Translations under genes and position numbers: made by a program
Shown here: one piece after another, positions 27,790 through 35,621 of the stretch
How positions within the stretch are numbered: position 1 is the stretch's first letter
How the letters are laid out: each line of letters opens with the position of its first letter
The notes under the pieces: generated by a model
Databases searched by the model: none
Told to the model about the DNA's origin: nothing
Seen by the model: only the letters and a program-made list of their open reading frames with translations
Assembly: GCF_030409835.1 (NCBI RefSeq)
Contig: NZ_JAUFQO010000016.1
Location: 718,263-782,262 of the forward strand
Origin: Lutimonas halocynthiae
Lineage (GTDB): Bacteria; Bacteroidota; Bacteroidia; Flavobacteriales; Flavobacteriaceae
DNA length: 64,000 bases
Reading direction: 5' to 3'

Positions 27790-27803
27790 CACATTTTTTT
27801 TAA

Positions 27804-27821
27804 TATTTACCATGGTAAATA
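27804..27821. promoter_or_regulatory. Candidate MarR operator (18-bp perfect palindrome)
   Basis: TATTTACCATGGTAAATA is a perfect inverted repeat with 9-bp arms. It covers the expected -33 region of the leftward operon that encodes a MarR regulator, 14 nt upstream of a perfect -7 box, so binding would block RNA polymerase. The size and symmetry suit a MarR dimer. It also lies 73 nt ahead of the divergent carboxylase gene and might affect that promoter. Confidence 0.65.
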
Positions 27822-27894
27822 ATTACAGGGTAGATATGTATTCATAATTAACCTGCATTTTGTACTTTAGCCCTTTATAACCTATCACAAAAGA

Positions 27895-29523
27895 ATGGAT
27901 ATCAACTTCAATAGTAACGAAGATCACAATAAGCTGCTTACGTCTGAACTTAATAAAAAACTAAAAAAAGTTTATAAAGGAGGTGGCGAAGTCCGAATTG
28001 CAAAACTGCATGCCGCCGGAAAAATGACCGCCAGAGAGCGCGTAGATTTCTTATTTGACAAACCTGCAGAAGCGCTAGAAATCGGAGCTTTTGTTGGTGA
28101 CGACATGTATGAAGAGCAAGGTGGATGCCCTTCGGGAGGAGTTGTAGTCAAAATTGGATTTATCAAAGGAAAACAGTGCATTGTTGTTGCAAATGATGCC
28201 ACCGTTAAAGCTGGAGCCTGGTTTCCGATCACAGCAAAGAAAAACCTTAGAGCCCAAGAAATTGCTATGGAGAATAAACTACCCATTATTTACTTGGTAG
28301 ATAGTGCGGGTGTTTTCTTACCCATGCAGGATGAGATTTTTCCAGATAAAGAACATTTTGGTAGAATTTTTAGAAATAACGCCATCATGAGCAGTATGGG
28401 AATCACCCAAATTGCAGCCGTTATGGGAAGTTGTGTGGCAGGTGGTGCCTACCTCCCTATTATGAGCGATGAATCTATCATAGTTGATAAAACAGGTAGT
28501 ATTTTTCTTGCAGGAAGTTATTTAGTAAAAGCTGCCATTGGTGAAATGATTGATAATGAAACACTCGGAGGTGCTACAACTCATACAGAAATATCAGGTG
28601 TTTGTGATTATAAAGCAAAAGATGACAAGGATGCGCTTGAAACGATCATCAATATCGTTGATAAGATTGGAGCAGCTAAATCTGCTGGTTTTGACAGAAT
28701 TGATAGTATAAAGCCAAAGGAAAATGAATCAGATATTTTTGGCATTCTACCAAAAGTTAGGTCTGGACAATATGATATGAAAAAGATTATTCGCCGTATG
28801 GTAGATAATTCAGAGATGCAGGAATACAAAGCCAATTATGGTAAAACTATCATCTGCGCCTATGCCAGAATTGATGGCTGGGCAGTGGGTATCGTAGCCA
28901 ATCAAAGGAAGGTCGTCAAAAATGGAAAGGGCGAGATGCAATTTGGTGGCGTAATTTACTCTGACAGTGCAGATAAGGCGACAAGATTTATCGCCAATTG
29001 TAATCAAAAGAAAATACCGCTCGTATTTTTACAGGATGTCACCGGTTTTATGGTGGGTAGCAAATCAGAACATGCCGGTATTATTAAAGATGGTGCGAAA
29101 ATGGTAAATGCCGTTAGTAATTCTGTTGTTCCAAAGTTTACTGTTGTTATAGGAAATAGTTACGGCGCAGGCAATTATGCCATGTGCGGCAAAGCCTATG
29201 ACCCCAGACTTATCGTAGCCTGGCCAAGTGCAGAACTCGCTGTAATGGGCGGAGCACAGGCGGCCAAAGTACTTTTACAGATTGAAACAGCAACCTTAAA
29301 AAAGAAAGGTCAAAAAATAAGTGCTGAAAAAGAAAAAGAAATCCTTCAAACCATTACAGATCGATATAAGAAACAAATTTCGCCTTATTATGCCGCTGCG
29401 AGGTTATGGACAGATGCGATCATCGATCCTTTGGAAACCAGACACTGGATCAGCTCCGGGATTCATGCAGCAAATCAATCACCAATAGAAAAACCTTTTA
29501 ATTTAGGTGTGATACAAGTTTAA
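27895..29523 (+). CDS. Acyl-CoA carboxylase beta subunit (carboxyltransferase), methylcrotonyl-CoA type
   Basis: A 542-residue carboxyltransferase subunit of a biotin-dependent acyl-CoA carboxylase. The two crotonase-like halves are clear: ARERVDFLFD, then GGVVVKIGFIKGKQCIVVAN and YLVDSAGVFLPMQDEIFPD in the first, and VFLQDVTGFMVGSKSEHAGI and GNSYGAGNYAMCGKAYDPRL in the second. The SAGVFLPMQ loop and the end DPLETRHWISSGIHAA resemble methylcrotonyl-CoA carboxylase beta, which acts in leucine breakdown. No biotin carboxylase partner is nearby, so the exact acyl-CoA remains unsure. Confidence 0.9.
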   Translation: MDINFNSNEDHNKLLTSELNKKLKKVYKGGGEVRIAKLHAAGKMTARERVDFLFDKPAEALEIGAFVGDDMYEEQGGCPSGGVVVKIGFIKGKQCIVVANDATVKAGAWFPITAKKNLRAQEIAMENKLPIIYLVDSAGVFLPMQDEIFPDKEHFGRIFRNNAIMSSMGITQIAAVMGSCVAGGAYLPIMSDESIIVDKTGSIFLAGSYLVKAAIGEMIDNETLGGATTHTEISGVCDYKAKDDKDALETIINIVDKIGAAKSAGFDRIDSIKPKENESDIFGILPKVRSGQYDMKKIIRRMVDNSEMQEYKANYGKTIICAYARIDGWAVGIVANQRKVVKNGKGEMQFGGVIYSDSADKATRFIANCNQKKIPLVFLQDVTGFMVGSKSEHAGIIKDGAKMVNAVSNSVVPKFTVVIGNSYGAGNYAMCGKAYDPRLIVAWPSAELAVMGGAQAAKVLLQIETATLKKKGQKISAEKEKEILQTITDRYKKQISPYYAAARLWTDAIIDPLETRHWISSGIHAANQSPIEKPFNLGVIQV

Positions 29524-29552
29524 TGAATATGAAAATTTACAAATAAGAGAAC

Positions 29553-30275
29553 ATGGGAAGAGCATTTGAGTTTAGAAAAGCCAGAAAAATGAAACGTTGG
29601 TCAGCTATGGCCAAGACATTTACCAGAATTGGTAAAGACATCGTTATGGCTGTGAAAGAAGGCGGACCTAACCCTGAAACCAATGCAAGATTAAGAGCTG
29701 TCATGCAGAATGCCAAGGCCGCTAATATGCCTAAAGACAATGTAGAAAGGGCCATTAAAAAAGCATCAGATAAAGACACTGCAAATTATAAGGAAATTCT
29801 TTTTGAAGGATACGCTCCGCATGGTGTTGCAGTTTTAGTTGAAACCGCAACAGATAACAATAACAGAACCGTTGCCAATGTCAGAGCTGCTTTTAACAAA
29901 TGTGATGGTACTTTCGGAACTTCCGGATCGGTTGTCTTTATGTTTGATCATACCTGTAACTTCAGAGTAGATGCGGCTGGCCTTAAAATGGAATTGGAAG
30001 AATTTGAACTTGAATTGATTGATTTTGACGTTGAAGAAGTATTTGAAGATGAAGATGGGATTTTAATTTATGCGCCATTTGAACAATTTGGAGCGATACA
30101 AAAATATCTTGAAGAAAACGAGTTAGAAATTCTATCCTCTGGATTTGAGAGAATACCCACTACGACAAAAAAATTAAGTGAGGACGAACAAAATGATGTT
30201 GAAAAACTATTAGAAAGACTGGAAGAAGAAGATGATGTTCAAAATGTTTATCACTCGATAGACCTAAGTGAGTAG
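29553..30275 (+). CDS. YebC/PmpR family translational/transcriptional regulator
   Basis: A 240-residue cytosolic protein of the TACO1/YebC family. Hallmarks are MGRAFEFRKARKMKRWSAMA, GPNPETNARLRAVMQNAKAA, NMPKDNVERAIKKA and YEGYAPHGVAV-like FEGYAPHGVAVLVETATDNN. YebC proteins help ribosomes pass proline stretches, and some act as DNA-binding regulators. The C-terminal third is very acidic (EEFELELIDFDVEEVFEDED). It follows the carboxylase gene by 29 nt and precedes tsaE. Confidence 0.93.
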   Translation: MGRAFEFRKARKMKRWSAMAKTFTRIGKDIVMAVKEGGPNPETNARLRAVMQNAKAANMPKDNVERAIKKASDKDTANYKEILFEGYAPHGVAVLVETATDNNNRTVANVRAAFNKCDGTFGTSGSVVFMFDHTCNFRVDAAGLKMELEEFELELIDFDVEEVFEDEDGILIYAPFEQFGAIQKYLEENELEILSSGFERIPTTTKKLSEDEQNDVEKLLERLEEEDDVQNVYHSIDLSE

Positions 30276-30293
30276 TTGCTTTTTTAAGTATCC

Positions 30294-30719
30294 ATGAATA
30301 CCTTTTCATATATGAAAAAAAATTACGAGCTAACTGATCTAAGTCAAATAGCAAATTGGGTTATTGAAAACGCTACCTCACATATCATTTTATTTTATGG
30401 TGCTATGGGTAGTGGCAAAACAACTTTGATCAAAGAAATTTCAAAACAGCTAGGCGTACAAGATGTTACCAGCTCCCCTACCTTCTCTTTAGTCAACGAA
30501 TACCAATCTGAAAATAGTGATTTGCTTTATCATTTTGATTTTTACAGAATCAATGATGAAGAAGAAGCATATGACATGGGGATAGAAGAATATTTTGACA
30601 ATGATGCCTGGTGTTTTGTTGAATGGCCTGAAAAAGTTCAAAATTTACTACCTTTAGAGTCATCTGTTATTAAACTGACCATTAATCCGGATAACACCCG
30701 AACCATAGAATTAAACTAA
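30294..30719 (+). CDS. tsaE: tRNA t6A biosynthesis ATPase TsaE
   Basis: A P-loop ATPase that works with TsaB and TsaD to make the universal t6A37 modification. The Walker A is GAMGSGKTT at residues 36-44 and the family motifs TSSPTFSLVNEYQ and LLYHFDFYRIND follow, with WCFVEWPEKV later. It reads as 141 residues from ATG 30294; an internal ATG at 30312 (MKKNYELTDLSQIANWVI) would better match usual N-terminal length. The stop is 1 nt before the alanine dehydrogenase ATG, implying coupling. Confidence 0.93.
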   Translation: MNTFSYMKKNYELTDLSQIANWVIENATSHIILFYGAMGSGKTTLIKEISKQLGVQDVTSSPTFSLVNEYQSENSDLLYHFDFYRINDEEEAYDMGIEEYFDNDAWCFVEWPEKVQNLLPLESSVIKLTINPDNTRTIELN

Positions 30720-30720
30720 A

Positions 30721-31920
30721 ATGTCACAACAATTGTCACCATTCAGCCGTGAAGAGCTGATGCCCAAACCTGAAATGCTTGAAATCAAAAAGCATAAGGA
30801 CGATCTGTATATTGGCATACCCAAGGAAACACATTTCGATGAAAAACGAATTTGTTTGACTCCTAATGCTGTTGCTGCCTTAACCTCTAACGGACATAGA
30901 ATTGTTGTCGAATCTGGTGCTGGTGACGGAACAAATTATACTGACAAGCAATATTCCGAGGCCGGTGCGAAAATATCCTATAATGCAAATGACGTTTTCG
31001 CCTGTAGTATCATTCTCAAAATTGAACCTCCTTCTTTGGATGAGATCAAAATGATCAATCCTCAAAGTGTCTTGATTTCGGCGATGCAAATCAAAACACA
31101 AACAAAAGAATATTTCAAGGCTTTGGCGGAAAAAAGAATTACTGCAATTGCATTTGACTATATTCAGGATACACATGGTATCTACCCTTTGGTAAAATCA
31201 TTGAGTGAAATTGCCGGAACTGCCTCAGTGCTTATTGCTGCTGAGATTATGAATAATAACAATATTGGTAATGGATTATTATTGGGCAATATAGGAGGTG
31301 TACCACCGAGTAAGGTAGTGATCATCGGCGCAGGAACAGTTGCTGAATTTGCGGCACGATCGGCTCAAGGTCTGGGTGCTACGGTTGAGGTCTTTGATAA
31401 TTCACTGACAAAATTGAGAAGTATTCAACATAAATTAGCCCACCCAATAGCCACCTCGACTATTCAACCAAAGAACCTTTTAAGATCATTGGCAGATTGC
31501 GATGTTGCAATAGGTGCCTTAAGAGGTAAAACCAGAACACCAGTAGTTGTGGATGAAAGTATGGTTGAGCAGATGAAAGACGGCGCGGTTATTATTGATG
31601 TAAGTATTGACAACGGAGGTTGTTTTGAAACTTCGGAAATAACCACACATGGCAAACCAACGATTGTAAAACACGGGGTAATTCATTATTGCGTGCCAAA
31701 TATTCCTTCAAGATATTCGAGAACTGCTTCGGTATCAATTAGTAATATTTTTACGCCTTACTTATTAGATGTAGGTGAAATGGGAGGTATTGAAAATGCT
31801 GCCAGATTTGATAAAAGTCTACAAAAAGGTATGTATTTTTACCATGGAATTCTTACCAACAAACGCATTGCAGAATGGTTTAACCTACCTTTTACAGACA
31901 TTAATTTACTTATTTTCTAG
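30721..31920 (+). CDS. ald: Alanine dehydrogenase
   Basis: A 399-residue cytosolic enzyme that interconverts L-alanine and pyruvate with NAD. The N-terminal domain holds IGIPKETHFDEKRICLTPNA and the NAD-binding Rossmann loop is VVIIGAGTVAEFAARSAQGL. The late IDVSIDNGGCFETSE and HYCVPNIPSRYSRTASVSIS blocks match alanine dehydrogenase / transhydrogenase alpha. The first 25 or so residues are an extension seen in Bacteroidota homologues. One nucleotide separates it from tsaE, and the DUF4258 gene follows without a gap. Confidence 0.93.
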   Translation: MSQQLSPFSREELMPKPEMLEIKKHKDDLYIGIPKETHFDEKRICLTPNAVAALTSNGHRIVVESGAGDGTNYTDKQYSEAGAKISYNANDVFACSIILKIEPPSLDEIKMINPQSVLISAMQIKTQTKEYFKALAEKRITAIAFDYIQDTHGIYPLVKSLSEIAGTASVLIAAEIMNNNNIGNGLLLGNIGGVPPSKVVIIGAGTVAEFAARSAQGLGATVEVFDNSLTKLRSIQHKLAHPIATSTIQPKNLLRSLADCDVAIGALRGKTRTPVVVDESMVEQMKDGAVIIDVSIDNGGCFETSEITTHGKPTIVKHGVIHYCVPNIPSRYSRTASVSISNIFTPYLLDVGEMGGIENAARFDKSLQKGMYFYHGILTNKRIAEWFNLPFTDINLLIF

Positions 31921-31923
31921 TTG

Positions 31924-32310
31924 ATGGAAGACATGAAAACGCGTTTTACGCTCTATGGAATTGGTTTCGCAATTGGAATCGCCCTTGTATTTTTCTTCCT
32001 GGGAGGAAAAAAAGCTTCTTGTAACTGGCTCCCAAATGACAGGATATTAAATATTATTCAACAAAAACAGATCAGTTATAGTCAAACGGTAAATGATGCA
32101 TTAGTGACTTCTGAAACTGATAGTCTTGACATCATGTTAATATTGACAAGAGGTGATATTGATTTTTCAAAAAGTCAGGTGAAAAACGATCCTTGCCGAA
32201 ATTATTGGATTGAAGGCATCAACGATCAAAAGGACTTATTCATTACAGTAGAAGTTTGTGATTCTACCGCAGTGGTAAAGACACTTGAAAAAAAGATGCC
32301 AAAAAAATAA
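31924..32310 (+). CDS. DUF4258 domain protein, membrane-anchored
   Basis: A 128-residue protein with one N-terminal membrane helix (LYGIGFAIGIALVFFFLGG), then a small domain with conserved-looking ILNIIQQKQISYSQ, LTRGDIDFSKSQVKNDPCRN and DLFITVEVCDSTAVVKTLEK. This matches the DUF4258 family commonly found after alanine dehydrogenase in flavobacteria (recalled). Start set at ATG 31924, directly behind the ald stop, rather than the adjoining TTG. Function unknown. Confidence 0.75.
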   Translation: MEDMKTRFTLYGIGFAIGIALVFFFLGGKKASCNWLPNDRILNIIQQKQISYSQTVNDALVTSETDSLDIMLILTRGDIDFSKSQVKNDPCRNYWIEGINDQKDLFITVEVCDSTAVVKTLEKKMPKK

Positions 32311-32337
32311 ATGCCGATACCATGAGGCATCGACATT
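32310..32337. terminator. Imperfect stem-loop between convergent genes
   Basis: A 12-bp stem with two mismatches (arms 32310-32321 and 32326-32337, ATGA loop) lies between the DUF4258 gene and the convergent GIN-domain gene. It could end transcription from both sides. The T-run after it on the plus strand is poor, so this is a weak call. Confidence 0.4.
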
Positions 32338-32362
32338 TATTCATAAACTAACCACTTTATTT

Positions 32363-33085
32363 TTAGTAATTACTGATCTTACCAGATCCGCTTACTTTGA
32401 TGTCTTCAATTCTTGGATTTCCCTTGTATTTTATATTTCCTGAACCTGAAACTCTAGCTACAAGTTCACTTTCAACATTAGCTCCGATAGAACCTGATCC
32501 TGAAATCTTTAATTCAGCCTTTTCTACTTTTAAATCAGAAGCATCAACATCACCTGACCCAGAAACTGCGGCTTCAAATTCTTTTGCGCTTCCGGAAAGT
32601 TCAACATCACCAGATCCGGATACAGCTGTTTCTAATTCTTGCACATCTATTTCTACCTTAATATCTCCCGATCCGGCAACTGCTACTTCAAGCGAATTAC
32701 CTTTGATTTTATCCTTGCCAACTATATCTCCTGACCCGGCCATGGCCAAAGAATTTATATTCTTAAAATGAACCGTTATTTCAGTCTTTGAACTTGTTCT
32801 GATATTCACCCCATTTTTCCATTTGATTTTCAACGTACCGTTATTGACTTCAGTAATTAAATAAGATGCCAGGTTTTCTTCTACCGTAATATCTAATTTT
32901 CCTTCATCACCTTCCACTAAATAGACGTCAAATGAACCTGCAACAGCAACTGCGTCAAAGCTACCTACGTTTCTTGTCTTATTGACACTATTGCCATTAC
33001 CTTTTACTTTCTGGGCATATGTGCAACCAAATGATAAGGTTAGGATAAAAAGTAAGGCTGTTGATTTTAAAATTAAGTTTTTCAT
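32363..33085 (-). CDS. GIN-domain (DUF2807) exported putative adhesin-like protein
   Basis: A 240-residue exported protein. ATG 33085 gives MKNLILKSTALLFILTLSFG with a lipobox-like FGCTYA, so it may be a lipoprotein; an upstream frame start overlaps the previous gene. The mature part is a head-GIN domain with a beta-solenoid built on SGSGD/AGSGD turns (AMAGSGDIVG, AVAGSGDIKV, AVSGSGDVEL, AVSGSGDVDA, KISGSGSIGA, RVSGSGNIKY), each about 20 residues apart. Last gene of the ECF-sigma operon. Confidence 0.9.
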   Translation of the reverse strand: MKNLILKSTALLFILTLSFGCTYAQKVKGNGNSVNKTRNVGSFDAVAVAGSFDVYLVEGDEGKLDITVEENLASYLITEVNNGTLKIKWKNGVNIRTSSKTEITVHFKNINSLAMAGSGDIVGKDKIKGNSLEVAVAGSGDIKVEIDVQELETAVSGSGDVELSGSAKEFEAAVSGSGDVDASDLKVEKAELKISGSGSIGANVESELVARVSGSGNIKYKGNPRIEDIKVSGSGKISNY

Positions 33086-33098
33086 TATTGAGTTTTTA

Positions 33099-34181
33099 TT
33101 AGTTTTTATATAATTTGACACTTCCGTATTCAGAGCTGATTTCAATCACAGAACCTGAATTTTCTTTATTTACAAAACCTTCATAATACTTAGAAGATGA
33201 TTTAACTACTTTTTTAAGATATGTAATGTTTTCTCCATCATAATCGAATCCTGCATAGCTCAAATTCGCCTTAAAGTCAAAAGCAATATCATTCTCTAGG
33301 CCTATCTTAATTCCAGCATAATCTGTATGAATATCAACACTTTGAAACCCTTTCATCAACTTATCTACTTTGATTCCGCCATAATCTGCCTGAATGTTTA
33401 GTCGTTTATAAATGGTTCCGAATCGCATGGTTAAATAGTCGCCATGACCATCTACAATATTTACACTACCCACTTCAATTTTACCATAATCACACACAAA
33501 ATTCAATTCTTCAATATTCTCAAAAACTGAATCAGTATAGTCAGCATTTAACTCTATTTTCTTAGCTTTTACAATCGTGAATTTTGAATAATCTGCATTA
33601 ATGCTTCCGCCATTCATCAATTCAATTTCAGAATCAGAAGTATAGTCAATGTTAATACTGTTATCCTCATGGTAAAGGTTTCCTATTAATACTTTACCAT
33701 AGTCGCAATTGATTTCGGCCTTACCTTTGATTTCGTTCAAAGAAATAGTTCCATAATCGTTATTCAAATCAACGCTGTTGGTAACAGGTACTTTTACCTT
33801 ATAATTGATTTCATAATTCATTTTATTATTTGAACTATACCAGCTTTTTGAATTGTTCTCTATACTTGTCCTAGCCGAAACAGCCGATCTGCTATTTTCA
33901 AATTTAACATCGATCTTAGACAATCTTTCTATTACTTTAGATTCGCTATTTCCACTTACAGTGATCGTAACTTCTATTTCAATACGATTTTGATCCCAGG
34001 AAATGACATCAACATTTCCATATTTATTTTTAATAGTAAGTAAGGCATCGGCATTGACGTCAAACTCTTTTTTAATGGTCTTGGTCTTCTCATAATCCCA
34101 TTTTTTCTTTATCGGGTTGGCCATACTTAACATGGGCAACACCATAAAAATTGCTATTATAAATTGTATCTTTCTGTTCAT
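33099..34181 (-). CDS. Exported DUF4097-like beta-helical protein
   Basis: A 360-residue protein with a signal peptide (FIIAIFMVLPMLSMAN). The rest is a right-handed beta-solenoid-like series with recurring DYG/DYA/DYT turns: LNNDYGTISLNEI, INCDYGKVLIGNL, INADYSKFTIVKA, FVCDYGKIEVGSV, IQADYGGIKVDKL, IHTDYAGIKIGLE. This fits DUF4097-type putative adhesins, also seen in envelope-stress (LiaG-like) proteins. It sits between the putative anti-sigma factor gene and the GIN gene (gaps 25 and 13 nt) and is probably controlled by the ECF sigma factor. Confidence 0.8.
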   Translation of the reverse strand: MNRKIQFIIAIFMVLPMLSMANPIKKKWDYEKTKTIKKEFDVNADALLTIKNKYGNVDVISWDQNRIEIEVTITVSGNSESKVIERLSKIDVKFENSRSAVSARTSIENNSKSWYSSNNKMNYEINYKVKVPVTNSVDLNNDYGTISLNEIKGKAEINCDYGKVLIGNLYHEDNSINIDYTSDSEIELMNGGSINADYSKFTIVKAKKIELNADYTDSVFENIEELNFVCDYGKIEVGSVNIVDGHGDYLTMRFGTIYKRLNIQADYGGIKVDKLMKGFQSVDIHTDYAGIKIGLENDIAFDFKANLSYAGFDYDGENITYLKKVVKSSSKYYEGFVNKENSGSVIEISSEYGSVKLYKN

Positions 34182-34206
34182 GACTTTGTTTTTTTAATGT
34201 TTACGA

Positions 34207-34752
34207 TTAGACTCTGTTTTCCTGAGGTACCAATTCTTCAAACTCCTCAAGTTGATCCATCAAATTCTGCAAGACTTGTAACCTGCTTTGAAAATTAGTG
34301 ATCATGGCATATATAACACGTTTATCGGCATTGCTTTCTTTGAGCTCTAAAGTAAGCTTGCGATAATTTGTTTCAAGTAATTCTAGTTGTATAAAAGCAT
34401 CATCAATTATCTTTTGATTTGCAGTTGTTCTCTTTGACTTAATTTCATTTACCTCTTTTTGAATAGTCGCTAAATAAAAGTTTTCAGTTTCCTCCATCTT
34501 CGGAGATACATCAGCCAATTCAATCCCTTGACTAGCGCTATTCTGATTATAATTACCCATCCAGTAACCAAAAATCAAAAGCACTGAGGCAGCAACTGCC
34601 AAAATATACCAAGGTGTTCCAGCTTTTTTCTTAGGTGCATCATCAACCTTGTTAAGTCTGGCTTGAAATCTTTCGAAATGCCCTACATCAGGCTCCGCAG
34701 CATCAAATTGCTGTCTTTTATTTTTAAAAAAATCTTCCATGTTATTTTTCAT
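34207..34752 (-). CDS. Putative anti-sigma factor, single membrane helix
   Basis: A 181-residue protein with a cytosolic N-terminus (DFFKNKRQQFDAAEPDVGHF), one membrane helix (PWYILAVAASVLLIFGYWMG, about residues 45-64) and a periplasmic coiled-coil-rich C-terminus (IQLELLETNYRKLTLELKES). The topology and place, 6 nt behind an ECF sigma gene, fit an anti-sigma factor, although there is no recognisable zinc-finger (HxxxCxxC) ASD motif. Translation could start at the second Met (34740). Confidence 0.7.
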   Translation of the reverse strand: MKNNMEDFFKNKRQQFDAAEPDVGHFERFQARLNKVDDAPKKKAGTPWYILAVAASVLLIFGYWMGNYNQNSASQGIELADVSPKMEETENFYLATIQKEVNEIKSKRTTANQKIIDDAFIQLELLETNYRKLTLELKESNADKRVIYAMITNFQSRLQVLQNLMDQLEEFEELVPQENRV

Positions 34753-34758
34753 GATCTT

Positions 34759-35331
34759 TTAATTTAATACGGATGACTCCATTAATAATTTTCTTAACCT
34801 ACTCTTAGCCCTCGAGATTGTAGTTCTGCAATTCTCATTGCTTATATCCATTATCAAGGCAATTTCTTCATTATCATAGCCCTCTACCAAACTCAAATTC
34901 AAGATTCTTCTGTAACTCTCCTTCAACTGCCCCATTGCCTTAGAAACTTCCTTTACTTTTAAATTGACATAATCAATTTTTGATTCATTTAGCTCCTGGT
35001 CATCTTCATTTTCAAGCTTATGATCTACAATTTCAAGGTTTACTTCCTGTAATTTGTTCTTCTTTTTAATCTGTGTCAAACTTCTGTTGATCACGATTCT
35101 CTTTAACCAAGCGCCAAACGGCACTTCTCCTTTGAAACTATCCAGCTTCGTAAAAGCATTTAAAAAAGCCTCCTGCATTACATCTTCTGCATCAAAACTA
35201 TTCTGCAGAATTCTCATGGCCGTATTAAACATCGCTTTATAATATAACTTGTATATCTCAAATTGCGCGGTTTTACTCCCTTGTTTACACTCCTGTAAGA
35301 GCTCAGTTATATGTTTTTGTTCTGTTTGCAA
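34759..35331 (-). CDS. ECF-type RNA polymerase sigma factor, TTG start
   Basis: A 190-residue extracytoplasmic-function sigma factor. Region 2 is YKLYYKAMFNTAMRILQNSF then DAEDVMQEAFLNAFTKLDSF and GAWLKRIVINRSL. Region 4 is YRRILNLSLVEGYDNEEIAL then ENCRTTISRAKSRLRKLL. The frame has an in-frame TAA 12 nt upstream of the TTG at 35331 and no ATG before region 2, so TTG is the start. It leads an operon with a putative anti-sigma factor and two beta-helical exported proteins, suggesting envelope-stress control. Confidence 0.93.
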   Translation of the reverse strand: MQTEQKHITELLQECKQGSKTAQFEIYKLYYKAMFNTAMRILQNSFDAEDVMQEAFLNAFTKLDSFKGEVPFGAWLKRIVINRSLTQIKKKNKLQEVNLEIVDHKLENEDDQELNESKIDYVNLKVKEVSKAMGQLKESYRRILNLSLVEGYDNEEIALIMDISNENCRTTISRAKSRLRKLLMESSVLN

Positions 35332-35506
35332 CGTTTGGCTTCTATATTAATGACAAATGATTTATCTCAGTGTTACACTTTGACGAAATTAAAATAACAA
35401 TTAATTATAAGATATTTAAAATCAGGCGAATAATTTATCCTTTTTAACTAAATAAAATTTATTTCTAGATCATGCTGCTTGGCACAAGAATTGACTAATA
35501 CATTAT

Positions 35507-35536
35507 GCGAGATATCTATAGCTATAGTTAACTCGC
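35507..35536. repeat. 30-bp near-perfect palindrome upstream of lon
   Basis: Two abutting 15-bp arms match at 13 of 15 positions, with centre CTATAGCTATAG at 35516-35527 and G/C-rich ends GCGAG and CTCGC. It lies 85 nt before the lon ATG in the 290-nt gap between the divergent sigma-factor operon and lon. It may be an operator or a leader hairpin. No exact TAnnTTTG box is seen in this gap. Confidence 0.5.
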
Positions 35537-35621
35537 TTTGAATAAGATGATTAAAAAACAAACATATATGCATTCTTGAATTATAGATGTGTTTATAATG
35601 TCAAAATGACTTAAATAAGGT

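Noticed and set aside
27760-27813. Longer DoxX N-terminus from 27813
   Set aside because: The extra codons cover the palindrome and the -7 box; the predicted transcript begins after them.
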